From Ignavibacteriales bacterium (GTDB lineage: Bacteria > Bacteroidota > Ignavibacteria > UBA10030): DNA of 34,370 nt. The translations under genes were made by a program, and so were the position numbers. Where the stretch lies: positions 1 to 34,370 of the forward strand of contig JACPSI010000046.1 of assembly GCA_016193365.1 (NCBI GenBank). Direction: 5' to 3'. Below are positions 23,152 through 31,635 of the stretch, one piece after another (the first letter of the stretch is position 1; every line of letters starts with the position of its first letter). Under the pieces are notes generated by a model. That model saw only the letters and a program-made list of their open reading frames with translations, searched no databases and had not been told where the DNA came from.

Positions 23152-25314
23152 ATGAAACAACGTGAAATAAGAATTCTCGCCGCATTTTTCATGCTTGTGG
23201 CCGTTGGCGTCGGATGTTCATCTCCGCAGCAAACAATGAAGCCCGAAACGACGACGTCCGTGAGTCACATGACCTTCGACACCGTCAAGGCCGGCCGGTT
23301 CGACACCGGCAGGATGTGGACGTTTGATTTTGCGCCCATGGAATATTTTTCGCAAGCATACAACTTCAACCCGACAAAAGAGTGGTTTGAAAAGGCACGC
23401 TTATCAGCTCTTCGTCTTCCTGGATGCACGGCGGCATTCGTCTCCGAAGACGGTTTGTTGATGACAAACCACCATTGTGCACGCGGCGCTCTGGATGCCG
23501 TGAACAAAGAGGGAGAGAAACTCGCCGAGCTTGGATTCTACGCTGCGACACTGGACCAGGAACGAAAATCGCCTGTGACGTACGTGGACCAACTCATCGT
23601 GATCGAAGACGTCACCGCGGAAGTTCAGCAGGCCTTCGAAAGCGGAACGACGGACAGCGCCAAAACAGCCACCCGCATGGCCAAGTTCACGGAGCTCCAG
23701 CGACGTTACGCGGAAAAATTCAGGGCGACGACAAAAGATTCCATGATTTTCAACGTTGTATCGTTTTACAATGGCGGCCGGTATTCCGTGTACGGTTATA
23801 AGCGGTACGCGGATGTCCGGCTCGTGTATGCTCCAGAGCAAGAGATAGCCTTTTTTGGCGGAGACCCTGACAACTTCACATATCCCCGGTACGATTTCGA
23901 TGTCTCATTCTTCAGGGTCTACGAGAACGGCAAGCCCGTGAAGACATCCAATTTCTTTGCCTTCAGTAAAGAGGGGGCGAAGGAGGGAGAAGCTGTGTTC
24001 GTCATCGGTAACCCGGGGTCAACCAACAGACTTCAGACGATGGCCCAGCTTGAGACCTTCCGTGATTTCATCTATCCTTTTACTCTGAGCATTCTGAACA
24101 GTCGTTACGGCGCCTTATCGTCATATGTTGAGAAACATCCAGAACAACGACTGAAATACATGAGTCAGATTTTTGGGATCTCGAACAGCATCAAAGCAGT
24201 GACTGGATTCCTGGGGGGCCTGCGCGATCCGTATTTGATGGCTCGTAAAAAAGATTTCGAACAAACCTTCAAATCTGCGGTGTTGAACAAGCCCGACCTT
24301 CGGAGCAAGTATGGTGATCCATGGATTGAAGTCGTTGCGCACGAAGACCTGCGTCGCTCTTTGATTGCAGAAACAAACGCCCTGAATCTGCGCGCGCGTT
24401 CAGCATACCTGTCGATTGCGGCAAGCCTGGTGGAATATGCAAATGCGGCGAAAACCTCACCCGAGAGAATTCCGCCCCAATTCCGCCCGGAGCGAATCCA
24501 GGCAGCACGGGCCAACCTCGTCCCCGAAATCGAAACGGCTCTCCTTGCCGACCAGCTCTCGTACATGAAAACTACTCTGGGCACAAAGAACGAAGCATTG
24601 AGCAATCTTGTCGGCGGAAAAACGCCCGTAGAAGCTGCGGATGATATCGCCAGGAACTCAATCATCAGTTCTCAGGAAAAATTTGACGCCCTCCTGGCAG
24701 GAAAGCCCGAGGACGTTCTTTCGTCGTCGGATCCCGCTCTTTCATTTGCCGTACACGTAGCTCCCCGATTCAGCGAACTCCAGGCGAGACTTTCTGAGAT
24801 ACGAGACAAACAGAATGCGCGAGTCCAGGTTCTTGGTAAAGCGATGTATGAAGTCTACGGCACATCTATTCCTCCGGACGCAACATTTACGCTCCGCATT
24901 GCGGACGGCGTCGTCAAAGGGTACGACTATAACGGCACCATCGCTCCGCCGGTGACGACGTTCTATGGGATGTATGATCGCTATTACTCCTTTGGCAAAA
25001 AGGAACCCTGGAACCTCCCGGGCAGCTGGGCCAACCCTCCTGCCAATTTTAACATGAGTACCCCGATCAACTTCGTTTCAACAAACGATATTATCGGCGG
25101 CAACTCGGGCAGTTCGGTCATCAACAAGGATTTGCAGGTCGTCGGCCTCATTTTCGACGGAAACATCGAGAGTCTGCCGGGAAACATTATCCTTGAAGAA
25201 ACAAAAAACCGCGCTGTTTCAGTCCACACAGCCGGGATTCTGGAAGGACTCGAAAAGATCTATAAGGCCGAAAGGATCGTAAAGGAACTCCGTGCAGGAA
25301 AAATCACGCCGTAG
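23152..25314 (+). CDS. S46-family dipeptidyl-peptidase, DPP7-like
   Basis: This 720-residue protein matches the usual S46 length. A signal peptide ends at VGVGC (C22), possibly a lipoprotein site although the lipobox is loose. Trypsin-like active-site elements are CTAAFVSEDGLLMTNHHC (catalytic His at 107-108), PRYDFDVSFF (Asp near 248-250) and IIGGNSGSS (Ser652). An alpha-helical lid lies between (about 310-570). The enzyme removes dipeptides from peptide N-termini in the periplasm and feeds amino-acid catabolism. The residue 18 after the serine is Gly670 (FDGN). In characterised relatives Gly here goes with DPP7-type hydrophobic P1 preference and Arg with DPP11 acidic preference, so DPP7-like is inferred. 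The start has a clear AGAGGAA ribosome-binding site. Confidence 0.92.
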   Translation: MKQREIRILAAFFMLVAVGVGCSSPQQTMKPETTTSVSHMTFDTVKAGRFDTGRMWTFDFAPMEYFSQAYNFNPTKEWFEKARLSALRLPGCTAAFVSEDGLLMTNHHCARGALDAVNKEGEKLAELGFYAATLDQERKSPVTYVDQLIVIEDVTAEVQQAFESGTTDSAKTATRMAKFTELQRRYAEKFRATTKDSMIFNVVSFYNGGRYSVYGYKRYADVRLVYAPEQEIAFFGGDPDNFTYPRYDFDVSFFRVYENGKPVKTSNFFAFSKEGAKEGEAVFVIGNPGSTNRLQTMAQLETFRDFIYPFTLSILNSRYGALSSYVEKHPEQRLKYMSQIFGISNSIKAVTGFLGGLRDPYLMARKKDFEQTFKSAVLNKPDLRSKYGDPWIEVVAHEDLRRSLIAETNALNLRARSAYLSIAASLVEYANAAKTSPERIPPQFRPERIQAARANLVPEIETALLADQLSYMKTTLGTKNEALSNLVGGKTPVEAADDIARNSIISSQEKFDALLAGKPEDVLSSSDPALSFAVHVAPRFSELQARLSEIRDKQNARVQVLGKAMYEVYGTSIPPDATFTLRIADGVVKGYDYNGTIAPPVTTFYGMYDRYYSFGKKEPWNLPGSWANPPANFNMSTPINFVSTNDIIGGNSGSSVINKDLQVVGLIFDGNIESLPGNIILEETKNRAVSVHTAGILEGLEKIYKAERIVKELRAGKITP

Positions 25315-25337
25315 TTTTTGTCATTCCATCGCTCATA

Positions 25338-25370
25338 CGGGCAGACGTGTTGTGTCTGCCCTTTGTGTTT
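25338..25370 (+). terminator. Intrinsic terminator after the S46 peptidase
   Basis: GGGCAGAC (25338-25345) and GTCTGCCC (25353-25360) form a perfect 8-bp GC-rich stem with a 7-base loop, followed directly by TTTGTGTTTT. It lies 23 bp after the stop codon of the peptidase gene. Confidence 0.8.
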
Positions 25371-25408
25371 TGGAACTTCAGACTGCTGTAAAGGTGTTGT
25401 TTAGAACG

Positions 25409-25945
25409 ATGAGATTGCGGAATCTTGCCTGTTGTCTCCTACTCTCGACTGCACTGTTGCAGGGTCAACAGACTCCGCAAAACGCCGACAAATTCTCCAC
25501 GTGGTTATATTTCCAGTTTGTTCCCAATCTGACGTGGACAAGTTTTCCCGCGCAGACCAACTTTGCATTCGAATGGGAGGCTACACCCGTGCTCTACTCC
25601 TTTGGGATGACGAAGCTTCTCTCCCCATGGTATTCATTGATCGTAGAACCTCCCGCACGATTTACCGGCTCCATTGAATTCAATGTCAGCGGCCTTTTAT
25701 ACACTTCCAAAGCCGGTTCTTCACATTTTGGCTCTTCGCTCCAACTTCTTGCCCATGTACCACTGATTGAACGCGGTGAACACCTAGCACTCAATGCCGG
25801 CGTTGCCAGGTACTACGTTGCCAATTCTTCTCCGACGTTCTATGTCGGTGGCCTTTCTTCTCTATTTGGGCTTCTGCACCTGAATGTAAAATACAGCGCC
25901 AACCCGAAGATTTGGATGACCTCGCTGGAGATAAGAATTTTCTGA
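25409..25945 (+). CDS. Small outer-membrane beta-barrel-like protein, unknown function
   Basis: Start chosen at ATG 25409, which begins a signal peptide (MRLRNLACCLLLSTALLQGQ). The longer frame from 25292 would read through the upstream terminator and overlap the peptidase gene. The mature part (about 158 residues) shows alternating aromatic/hydrophobic strands (FSTWLYFQFVPNLTW, FYVGGLSSLFGLLHLNVKY) and ends EIRIF, a typical outer-membrane barrel C-terminus. I do not recognise a named family. Its stop overlaps the next gene start (TGATG at 25943-25947), so it is coupled to the MBL-fold lipoprotein, which suggests a shared envelope role. Confidence 0.75.
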   Translation: MRLRNLACCLLLSTALLQGQQTPQNADKFSTWLYFQFVPNLTWTSFPAQTNFAFEWEATPVLYSFGMTKLLSPWYSLIVEPPARFTGSIEFNVSGLLYTSKAGSSHFGSSLQLLAHVPLIERGEHLALNAGVARYYVANSSPTFYVGGLSSLFGLLHLNVKYSANPKIWMTSLEIRIF

Positions 25946-26874
25946 TGAGGATTTTTTCTCCCGCCTTTTTTTTCTTTCTCTGTGTATTGGAGACAGGGTG
26001 CGGGCCGATTCCCGGTTTTTTCATCCGCATTTCCTCTCAATTTCCAGATCCTATTGAGGCTGTCCCGACCAAGATATCGAACCCCATCCATCCGAATGTC
26101 GAGCTGGCGGTCCTTTGGGTCGGCCACGCAACGGTTCTCCTTCAGATTCATGACAGGATTTTTCTTACAGATCCAGTTTTTACGAACACTGTCGGCATGG
26201 TGGCAAAACGGCTTGTCGAGCCCGGCATAGATCCCTCGAACCTGGACAGAGTTGATTACACGCTCATTTCTCACATTCACCTGGACCATTTTAGTTACGC
26301 AAGCCTGGACGAGCTCCCCAAAAACGGCAAACTGCTAATTCCCTCGGGCGGCGCCCTTTATGCGCCTGAATTCGGATTCTTGGAAACTCGTGAGCTCAGT
26401 GAGTGGGAGACGCTGGAAGAGGACGGTGTGCGGGTCACGGCTGTTCCTGTTCAGCACTTCGCCGGAAGGTACGGATTCGATACAAGCTGGATGCGCGACA
26501 AAGGTTTCACAGGATACATTATTGAATACAAAGGCGTGACAATTTTTTTCGGAGGGGATACGGGATATCATCCCGAATACTTCAAGGAGGTTGGGCGGCG
26601 TTTTTCGGTCGACGTTGCCTTGCTGCCGATCTCACCGATTGAGCCTCGGGACTTTATGGGGCGAGTTCACGTCGACCCGAAAGAGGCTGTGCAAATCTTT
26701 GAGGATTTGCGAGCCCAGACATTGATTCCGATGCATTACAAGACCTTTCTCCAGGGGTTCGACCCCACGCCGGAGTATCCCCTGGAATTGCTTCGACAAG
26801 TCGCCGAAGAAAAGAGAATTTCCGACAGAGTAATCGTGTTGAATATCGGCGAGCAGAAAGTACTGAAGAAGTAA
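25945..26874 (+). CDS. MBL-fold metallo-hydrolase lipoprotein (NAPE-PLD/UlaG-like)
   Basis: Start chosen at ATG 25945, overlapping the upstream stop, because it opens a hydrophobic signal (FSPAFFFFLCVLETGC) with a possible lipidation cysteine at about residue 19. The 309-residue protein has the metallo-beta-lactamase set: LWVGHATVLLQ, SHIHLDH (HxHxDH), a His in VPVQHFAGR, GGDTGYHPEY and PMHYKTF. This arrangement belongs to the NAPE-PLD/UlaG-like group, which hydrolyses phosphodiester or lactone bonds. A bacterial lipoprotein member might act on lipids of the envelope, but the substrate is not predictable. Its TAA and that of the opposing gene share the 10-bp palindrome GTAAGCTTAC. Confidence 0.85.
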   Translation: MRIFSPAFFFFLCVLETGCGPIPGFFIRISSQFPDPIEAVPTKISNPIHPNVELAVLWVGHATVLLQIHDRIFLTDPVFTNTVGMVAKRLVEPGIDPSNLDRVDYTLISHIHLDHFSYASLDELPKNGKLLIPSGGALYAPEFGFLETRELSEWETLEEDGVRVTAVPVQHFAGRYGFDTSWMRDKGFTGYIIEYKGVTIFFGGDTGYHPEYFKEVGRRFSVDVALLPISPIEPRDFMGRVHVDPKEAVQIFEDLRAQTLIPMHYKTFLQGFDPTPEYPLELLRQVAEEKRISDRVIVLNIGEQKVLKK

Positions 26875-26876
26875 GC

Positions 26877-27818
26877 TTACCGTACGCCCGACTCGTTAAT
26901 TTCGATGAGCCTCTTCCCCGTATCAATTCTCGCCGTCAGTCCGAGGGGAATAGTAAGTTTTTTTGGAATATGTCCGTACTGAACGTTCGAAAGCACCGGA
27001 CATTGTACCTGCCGCGAAAGGTCCTCCAGCACTTGAGAGATAGTCAGATGCGGCTTTGAGGCGTCGCTCGGGACGCAATCAGTAAACTTGCCGAGCAGAA
27101 TTCCTGACACGTTTTTGAGAATTCCTGCATTCTTCAATTGAGCAAACATGCGGTCGACTCTGTGGGGGGCTTCGTCGACTTCTTCCAGGATCAGGATTGC
27201 TTTCTTAAGGATGGGCAGATACGGGGTTGCCATAAGGGAAGCGACAAGAGAGAAGTTGCCGCCGAGCAGTCGCCCCGCTGCTTTTCCCGCACGCAGAGTT
27301 TGGAGAGGCTCTGTTTCGGGATTCGAGAGGGTTCCGATTTTTGACGTCGATGTGATTAGCCGCCAGAAATGTTCTTCCGTGTAGGGGTCGATGGAGTTCC
27401 ACATCTCCACGCTCACCATCGGCCCGGAAAACGACACGAGGCCCGTTTTCTTGAACATCGCAAGCTGGAGGGCTGTGAGGTCGCTGTACCCGACGAAGAT
27501 TTTTGGAGTTTTGCGAAGTGCTGAAAAGTCAACCCGCGAAAGGATTCTTGGAGTGCCGTATCCCCCTCGCAAAGCAAAAACCGCTTTCACCTGTCGGTCG
27601 CGGATCATCTCGTTCAGGTCGGCTGCCCGCTGCTCATCCGTACCGGCAAGATAACCTACCACTTCGTGAACATATTTTCCTACCTTCACCCTGTAGCCGA
27701 GCCGTTCGAGATACCGAGCTCCCTTCTCGATTTTCTCACCTGATGAGGGGGTGCTGGCCGGCGCAACAAGGCCTATAACGTCGCCGATTTTCAGGCGCGG
27801 TGGTTTGACGATTTTCAT
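26877..27818 (-). CDS. S66 family LD-carboxypeptidase
   Basis: Start chosen at ATG 27818 (313 residues) because the S66 fold begins with PPRLKIGDVIGLVAPAS. Longer minus-strand frames run antisense into the methyltransferase gene and are not family-like. A GGAG-containing ribosome-binding site lies a few bases upstream. Catalytic elements are GYSDLTAL (Ser112, nucleophile), LEEVDEAPHRVDRM (Glu near 212-213) and YGHIP (His283), the Ser-Glu-His triad. FALRGGYGTPRIL is the conserved early motif. LdcA-type enzymes remove the terminal D-Ala from tetrapeptide stems during murein recycling in the cytoplasm. A 20-residue upstream extension from 27860 would add a hydrophobic stretch; I consider it less likely but it would change the location. 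Related microcin-immunity MccF proteins are an alternative. Confidence 0.9.
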   Translation of the reverse strand: MKIVKPPRLKIGDVIGLVAPASTPSSGEKIEKGARYLERLGYRVKVGKYVHEVVGYLAGTDEQRAADLNEMIRDRQVKAVFALRGGYGTPRILSRVDFSALRKTPKIFVGYSDLTALQLAMFKKTGLVSFSGPMVSVEMWNSIDPYTEEHFWRLITSTSKIGTLSNPETEPLQTLRAGKAAGRLLGGNFSLVASLMATPYLPILKKAILILEEVDEAPHRVDRMFAQLKNAGILKNVSGILLGKFTDCVPSDASKPHLTISQVLEDLSRQVQCPVLSNVQYGHIPKKLTIPLGLTARIDTGKRLIEINESGVR

Positions 27819-27864
27819 GCTCCGAAAAGATAGAAAGAAAACTAAAGAAAAGATATGCATCGAG

Positions 27865-27935
27865 GACTTCCGAAATTTATCATGTTTATTCCTGTTTCGG
27901 AAGTCTGCATACGCCACCAGATAGACTTCTGAAAT
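27865..27935. promoter_or_regulatory. Inverted repeat plus third half-site in a divergent spacer
   Basis: GACTTCCGAAA (27865-27875) and TTTCGGAAGTC (27895-27905) are perfect 11-bp inverted arms around 19 bases. A third copy with one mismatch, GACTTCTGAAAT, follows at 27924-27935. They lie between the divergent LD-carboxypeptidase and methyltransferase starts, where an operator would sit. A further CTCGAC-GA-GTCGAG dyad is at 27962-27975. No regulator gene is next to it. Confidence 0.5.
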
Positions 27936-28008
27936 CCGCTGGCATAGGCAAAGAGAGATTTCTCGACGAGTCGAGTCGTCGACCGAAGTCCATGACGGAT
28001 CCAAAAAA

Positions 28009-28740
28009 ATGATGAATTTTCTCGTTCCTCCTCGCCTTTTTGATGCCGGTGAACCGGAGATGATCGACCGGGAGGACAATGACCCCGCTTTGCTGGAGCA
28101 GGACCTCAGAAACCTCAGAGTCATCAATCGATATTTCGGCGGACTTTCCGCCGTCAAAAGACCCTTGCTTTGTTTGATCAGACAGGTTCCGCGAGAGAAA
28201 ACGCTGGAAATTCTTGACCTCGCCACAGGGTCGGCCGACCATCCCATCGAAATTGCAAAACTTGCCAGGTCGCTGAGCCGTTCAGTCAGAATTGTTGCCG
28301 TGGACAAGAATGCCCAGATACTCGAAATCGCGCGTCGACAAGCAGAAGGGTTCCCTGAGATCACGACCATGCAAGAGGATTTACTTCAACTTGATTTTGC
28401 TGACAAGTCATTTGACATTGTCCTGTGTTCTCTCGCACTCCATCACTTTTCCAACCAAGATGCAATCGCGGTATTAAGCGAAATGAAACGATTGAGTAGA
28501 GTGGGATTCATTGTGAACGATCTGAACCGTTCCTGGATTGGCGCGTGCACAGCATGGTTTTACACGCATGCAACGACGCGGAACCCGTTGACACTGAACG
28601 ATTCATACATTTCCGTACTCCGGGCATTCACTCCAGCCGAGTTGTCACATCTTGCAGAAAAAGCAGGCATTTCAGATATCGAGGTCTCGACAAAACTTTT
28701 TTTTAGATTGCTTCTCGTCGGATCATTTAGGTCGGAATGA
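28009..28740 (+). CDS. Class I SAM-dependent methyltransferase
   Basis: This 243-residue protein has a Rossmann methyltransferase core: motif I ILDLATGSADHPIEIA (about 68-83), the acidic residue after strand 2 in IVAVDKNAQILEIARRQ, DLLQLDFADKSFDIVLCSLALHHF (about 123-146), and a C-terminal region with RAFTPAELSHLAEKAG. A run of adenines precedes the start; two ATG codons lie side by side (28009 and 28012). It is the first gene of a four-gene plus-strand cassette with an SRPBCC protein, a ketosynthase and an FAD oxidoreductase, so its substrate is probably the cassette product (O- or C-methylation of a polyketide or fatty-acyl derivative). That is inferred from the company it keeps. Confidence 0.85.
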   Translation: MMNFLVPPRLFDAGEPEMIDREDNDPALLEQDLRNLRVINRYFGGLSAVKRPLLCLIRQVPREKTLEILDLATGSADHPIEIAKLARSLSRSVRIVAVDKNAQILEIARRQAEGFPEITTMQEDLLQLDFADKSFDIVLCSLALHHFSNQDAIAVLSEMKRLSRVGFIVNDLNRSWIGACTAWFYTHATTRNPLTLNDSYISVLRAFTPAELSHLAEKAGISDIEVSTKLFFRLLLVGSFRSE

Positions 28741-28758
28741 CATTCTGTTCTCCTTAAC

Positions 28759-29208
28759 ATGCGCGCTGATAGCTCCATCCTTATGAAAGCCCCGCTTGAA
28801 CAGGTTTTCGAGACAGCGGCAGACCTCTCGCTGTGGCCGAAGATTCTTCCTCATTACCGATGGATTCAGTTTTTGGAACAATCCAAGACAAAGAATGTTG
28901 TAAGAATGGCGGCCCGGCGAAAGTGGATTCCAGTTCAGTGGACTTCAGAGCAGGAGGTCGACCGTGAGCGAAAAGAAGTCCGTTTTCACCATTTGAAAGC
29001 CTTTACCAAAGGTATGCGCGTGGTGTGGACTTTTACTCCCGTTAAGGAGGGAATCGAAGTGAAGATTCATCATGAATTAGATCCGACCATACCATTCATC
29101 GGGAAGTTCATCGCAGAGAGAATCATCGGCCAGTTTTTTATCAGCTACATAGCCAACCAGACTTTACACCATATGAAACGATATGTGGAATTACGTTATG
29201 GAGCGTAG
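28759..29208 (+). CDS. SRPBCC-family (polyketide cyclase/START-like) protein
   Basis: This 149-residue single SRPBCC domain starts with the strand SSILMKAPLEQVFETAADLSLWPKILPHYRW (about 5-35), the usual opening of the cyclase/dehydrase branch. Later strands include VRMAARRKWIPVQWTSEQ and KGMRVVWTFTPVKEGIEVKIHHELDP, and a long C-terminal helix follows (about 118-145). Such proteins bind hydrophobic intermediates, and in aromatic polyketide pathways they steer ring closure. It begins 18 bp after the methyltransferase, with no clear ribosome-binding site. Its end overlaps the ketosynthase start by 11 bp, which points to tight coupling with that enzyme. Catalytic residues cannot be assigned with confidence. 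Confidence 0.83.
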   Translation: MRADSSILMKAPLEQVFETAADLSLWPKILPHYRWIQFLEQSKTKNVVRMAARRKWIPVQWTSEQEVDRERKEVRFHHLKAFTKGMRVVWTFTPVKEGIEVKIHHELDPTIPFIGKFIAERIIGQFFISYIANQTLHHMKRYVELRYGA

Positions 29209-30442
29209 GCGCGTCGTTATCACAGGAATCGGGGCGGTCACTCCGATTGGTCACGGAAAGGACGGGTTGTGGAAAGGCGCACAATGCGGCACATCCGGCG
29301 TCAAGACGATTGACCGGTTTGACACTTCACAGATTCGGGCAAAAGTTGCCGCCCAGGTCGACGACTTCGACCCGTTGAACTACTTTGATGCGAAACTTTC
29401 CCGCCGGATGGATCGGTTTGCACAGCTGGGGCTCGCCGCTTGCGACATGGCTGTGCAAGACGCAAAGTTTCCTTATGACGTAAAAAAACACAATCATCGC
29501 GTGGGCGTAACCATCGGAACGGCGCTTGGTGGTGTGGCGGGAGCTGAACGGCAGCACGAGGCGTATGTCAAGAGTGGGCTGCGGGCTGTTGACCCCAGCC
29601 TTGCGCTGATTGTTTTTGGGGGGTCGGGATCCAGCAACATCGCGATCCGCTATGGCTTCACCGGGCCGAGCAATGCGAACTCGAACAGCTGCTCGTCCGG
29701 CGCAATAGCCATCGGTGAGGCTTATCGGTATATCAAAGACGGTTATGCAGATGCGATGATCGCGGCAGGGGCTGAAGCTCCGCTCTACGAGCTGACATTC
29801 AGCGCGTTTGCCATTATCAAAGCCATGTCGACGAATGCCGACCCCAATTCCGCCTGCAGGCCATTCGACAAAAAGCGCGATGGCTTTGTCATGGGCGAGG
29901 CTTCGGCTGTTTTGGTCCTGGAGGAACTCGGCCACGCGCAACGGCGAAACGCCCGCGTGTATTGCGAGGTTCTCGGTTATGCATGCAACAACGATGCTCA
30001 TCACATGGTAGCGCCTCGTCCTGACGCGGCATGCGCTATCCGGGCAATGACAGATTCCATACAAGAGGCCGGAATTATGGAAAAGGATATTGGCTATGTT
30101 AATGCTCATGCCAGCTCGACACACCTCAACGACAAGGTCGAAACGTTTGCGATAAGGTCTGTGTTTGCAGAGCACGCAAGAAAAATTCCCGTCAGCGGCA
30201 CGAAATCCATGCACGGGCATGCTCTAGGGGCATCGGGAGCCGTTGAAGCAGCGATTTGTGCTCAGGTTTTTGAGAAACGGTTTCTTCCGCCGACCATTCA
30301 TTATACAAACGCTGACCCTGAGTGCGACCTCGATTACGTCCCGAATGCAGGACGAGAGGCAAGCGTGGATTACATTTTGTCCAACTCGTTTGGCTTTGGC
30401 GGGATAAACGCGTCACTGGTTTTTGGAAGGTACGAACAATGA
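29198..30442 (+). CDS. Beta-ketoacyl-ACP synthase (KAS II/FabF-like)
   Basis: Start chosen at ATG 29198 because VVITGIGAVTPIG follows immediately, as in FabF; a start at 29183 would add five unusual residues. The 414-residue protein carries the Cys-His-His triad of condensing enzymes: NSNSCSSGA (C165), VNAHASSTHLND (H304) and SMHGHALGASG (H341). The contexts differ from housekeeping FabF (ACSSG, NAHGTST, SMTGH), suggesting a specialised pathway. GFVMGEASAVLVLEEL and SNSFGFGGINASLVF are the other family signatures. It condenses malonyl-ACP with an acyl chain. The neighbours (methyltransferase, SRPBCC, FAD oxidoreductase) imply a secondary product. No acyl carrier protein or chain-length-factor partner is present in the window. 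Confidence 0.9.
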   Translation: MERRRVVITGIGAVTPIGHGKDGLWKGAQCGTSGVKTIDRFDTSQIRAKVAAQVDDFDPLNYFDAKLSRRMDRFAQLGLAACDMAVQDAKFPYDVKKHNHRVGVTIGTALGGVAGAERQHEAYVKSGLRAVDPSLALIVFGGSGSSNIAIRYGFTGPSNANSNSCSSGAIAIGEAYRYIKDGYADAMIAAGAEAPLYELTFSAFAIIKAMSTNADPNSACRPFDKKRDGFVMGEASAVLVLEELGHAQRRNARVYCEVLGYACNNDAHHMVAPRPDAACAIRAMTDSIQEAGIMEKDIGYVNAHASSTHLNDKVETFAIRSVFAEHARKIPVSGTKSMHGHALGASGAVEAAICAQVFEKRFLPPTIHYTNADPECDLDYVPNAGREASVDYILSNSFGFGGINASLVFGRYEQ

Positions 30443-30458
30443 CATCCTTTCTCTTATT

Positions 30459-31544
30459 ATGAACACGGTTCTTATCGTCGGAGCAGGGCCCGCGGGATCG
30501 GCGTGTGGAACTTTGCTTGCGCGGGCCGGATTCGACGTCACGATTTGCGAGAAAGCCTCCTTCCCCCGCGACAAAATTTGCGGCGAATGTATAAATCCGC
30601 GATGCTGGGATTTTTTCAACCTTTTGGGTGTTAGCGGAAAACTCAGGGCTTCCCGACATTCGTCTGTGGAACGAATCCTCATCACAAATTCAAAAGGAAA
30701 ACAAATCTCGGCTCGCATCCCCGACGATCCATCTCGGCAGTTTATTGCAATAAAAAGAAGAGACCTTGACCAGATATTGGTTGAAAACGCCAAACATTAT
30801 GGCGCCCGCTTGTTGGAAAACTGCCAGGTGACGAACATTGAATGGTCGGACGGATGGAAAGTGAGCGCGCGAATTCACGGCGACATTTCAATTTTTACAC
30901 CCGGTATCGTTATAGGCTCTGACGGGAGGAATTCCGTTGTCGTAAAGCAGTTTTCCATGGAGGGAACAGGCGACGACAGTGGGCCGAGACGAGTGGCAAT
31001 TCAGTGGCATGCTGTGTTTCAGCCGGGCGTTGGTTCCTCGCTGGAGATGTTTCTTTTCCGCCACGGTTACGGAGGCGTGGTGAATGTCGATGAAAGCACG
31101 TCGAACGTAGCTCTTGTGACGACACCCGAATTGGGCGCTCTGGCGGCAAGAGATTTCCCGACGTTCCTCGGTTTAACCATGCATTCAAACCAAAAGGCCG
31201 TCAACATGTTGAGTTCTCTCAATCCGCTTTCGCGCATCGCAACAACATTCCCCATCAATCCAGCGATCCATACATCAAATCATCCCGACCTGTATCTCAC
31301 AGGCGATGCCCGCCAGACGGTCGAGCCTTTCACGGGAGAGGGAATTTATTTTGCCTTGCAGGACGGAATCTCGACCGCATTGAAGATTCTCGACAAGAGA
31401 GCTGAGTTTCGTAAAACGCCTTTCTGGTCAAATCACATTTTTAGTCCAATCCTAAAGCGGCCACAACTCGCGGAACTCTTCATTTCTGCAGCCTCAAGAA
31501 TACCGTCTATTATTCCCTTCGGCGTGAAGCCGATTCTCGGCTGA
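30459..31544 (+). CDS. FAD-dependent oxidoreductase (geranylgeranyl reductase/monooxygenase-like)
   Basis: Start chosen at ATG 30459 because VLIVGAGPAGSACGTLLARAG, the FAD-binding Rossmann motif, begins at once; the upstream extension overlaps the ketosynthase. The 361 residues include KICGECINPRCWDFFNLLG (about 43-61), typical of the geranylgeranyl-reductase-like branch, and the second FAD motif LTGDARQTVEPFTGEGIYFALQDG (about 278-301). It could reduce double bonds or hydroxylate the product made by the preceding ketosynthase. It lies 16 bp after that gene and is the last member of the cassette. A sigma70-like promoter candidate in the 91-bp gap beyond it suggests that the next gene is a separate unit. 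Confidence 0.85.
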   Translation: MNTVLIVGAGPAGSACGTLLARAGFDVTICEKASFPRDKICGECINPRCWDFFNLLGVSGKLRASRHSSVERILITNSKGKQISARIPDDPSRQFIAIKRRDLDQILVENAKHYGARLLENCQVTNIEWSDGWKVSARIHGDISIFTPGIVIGSDGRNSVVVKQFSMEGTGDDSGPRRVAIQWHAVFQPGVGSSLEMFLFRHGYGGVVNVDESTSNVALVTTPELGALAARDFPTFLGLTMHSNQKAVNMLSSLNPLSRIATTFPINPAIHTSNHPDLYLTGDARQTVEPFTGEGIYFALQDGISTALKILDKRAEFRKTPFWSNHIFSPILKRPQLAELFISAASRIPSIIPFGVKPILG

Positions 31545-31556
31545 ACATCATTCAGC

Positions 31557-31585
31557 TTGATTTTGCTGCGGACATTTGCTAAGAT
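31557..31585 (+). promoter_or_regulatory. Candidate promoter for the VPS10-like gene
   Basis: TTGATT (31557-31562) and TAAGAT (31580-31585), 17 bp apart, lie 50 bp upstream of the start codon. Each box matches 4 of 6 sigma70 consensus bases. Confidence 0.4.
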
Positions 31586-31635
31586 TTTTGCCGTCCTGCC
31601 TTTCACGTCGTTCACATTTTGAGAAGGAGCCTGCC

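Noticed and set aside
26871-26880. GTAAGCTTAC palindrome as a regulatory site
   Set aside because: It is fully explained by two TAA stop codons facing each other at the convergent gene ends.
27992-28012. Six-codon upstream ORF before the methyltransferase (ATG to TGA)
   Set aside because: Very short, with no ribosome-binding site, and easily due to chance.
27819-28370. N-terminal extension of the LD-carboxypeptidase to 28370
   Set aside because: The added 184 residues run antisense to the methyltransferase gene and look nothing like S66 N-termini.
29327-30220. Long minus-strand open frame opposite the ketosynthase
   Set aside because: It lies wholly antisense to a gene with complete catalytic motifs, and its product (poly-Arg/Cys, no domain) has no family features.
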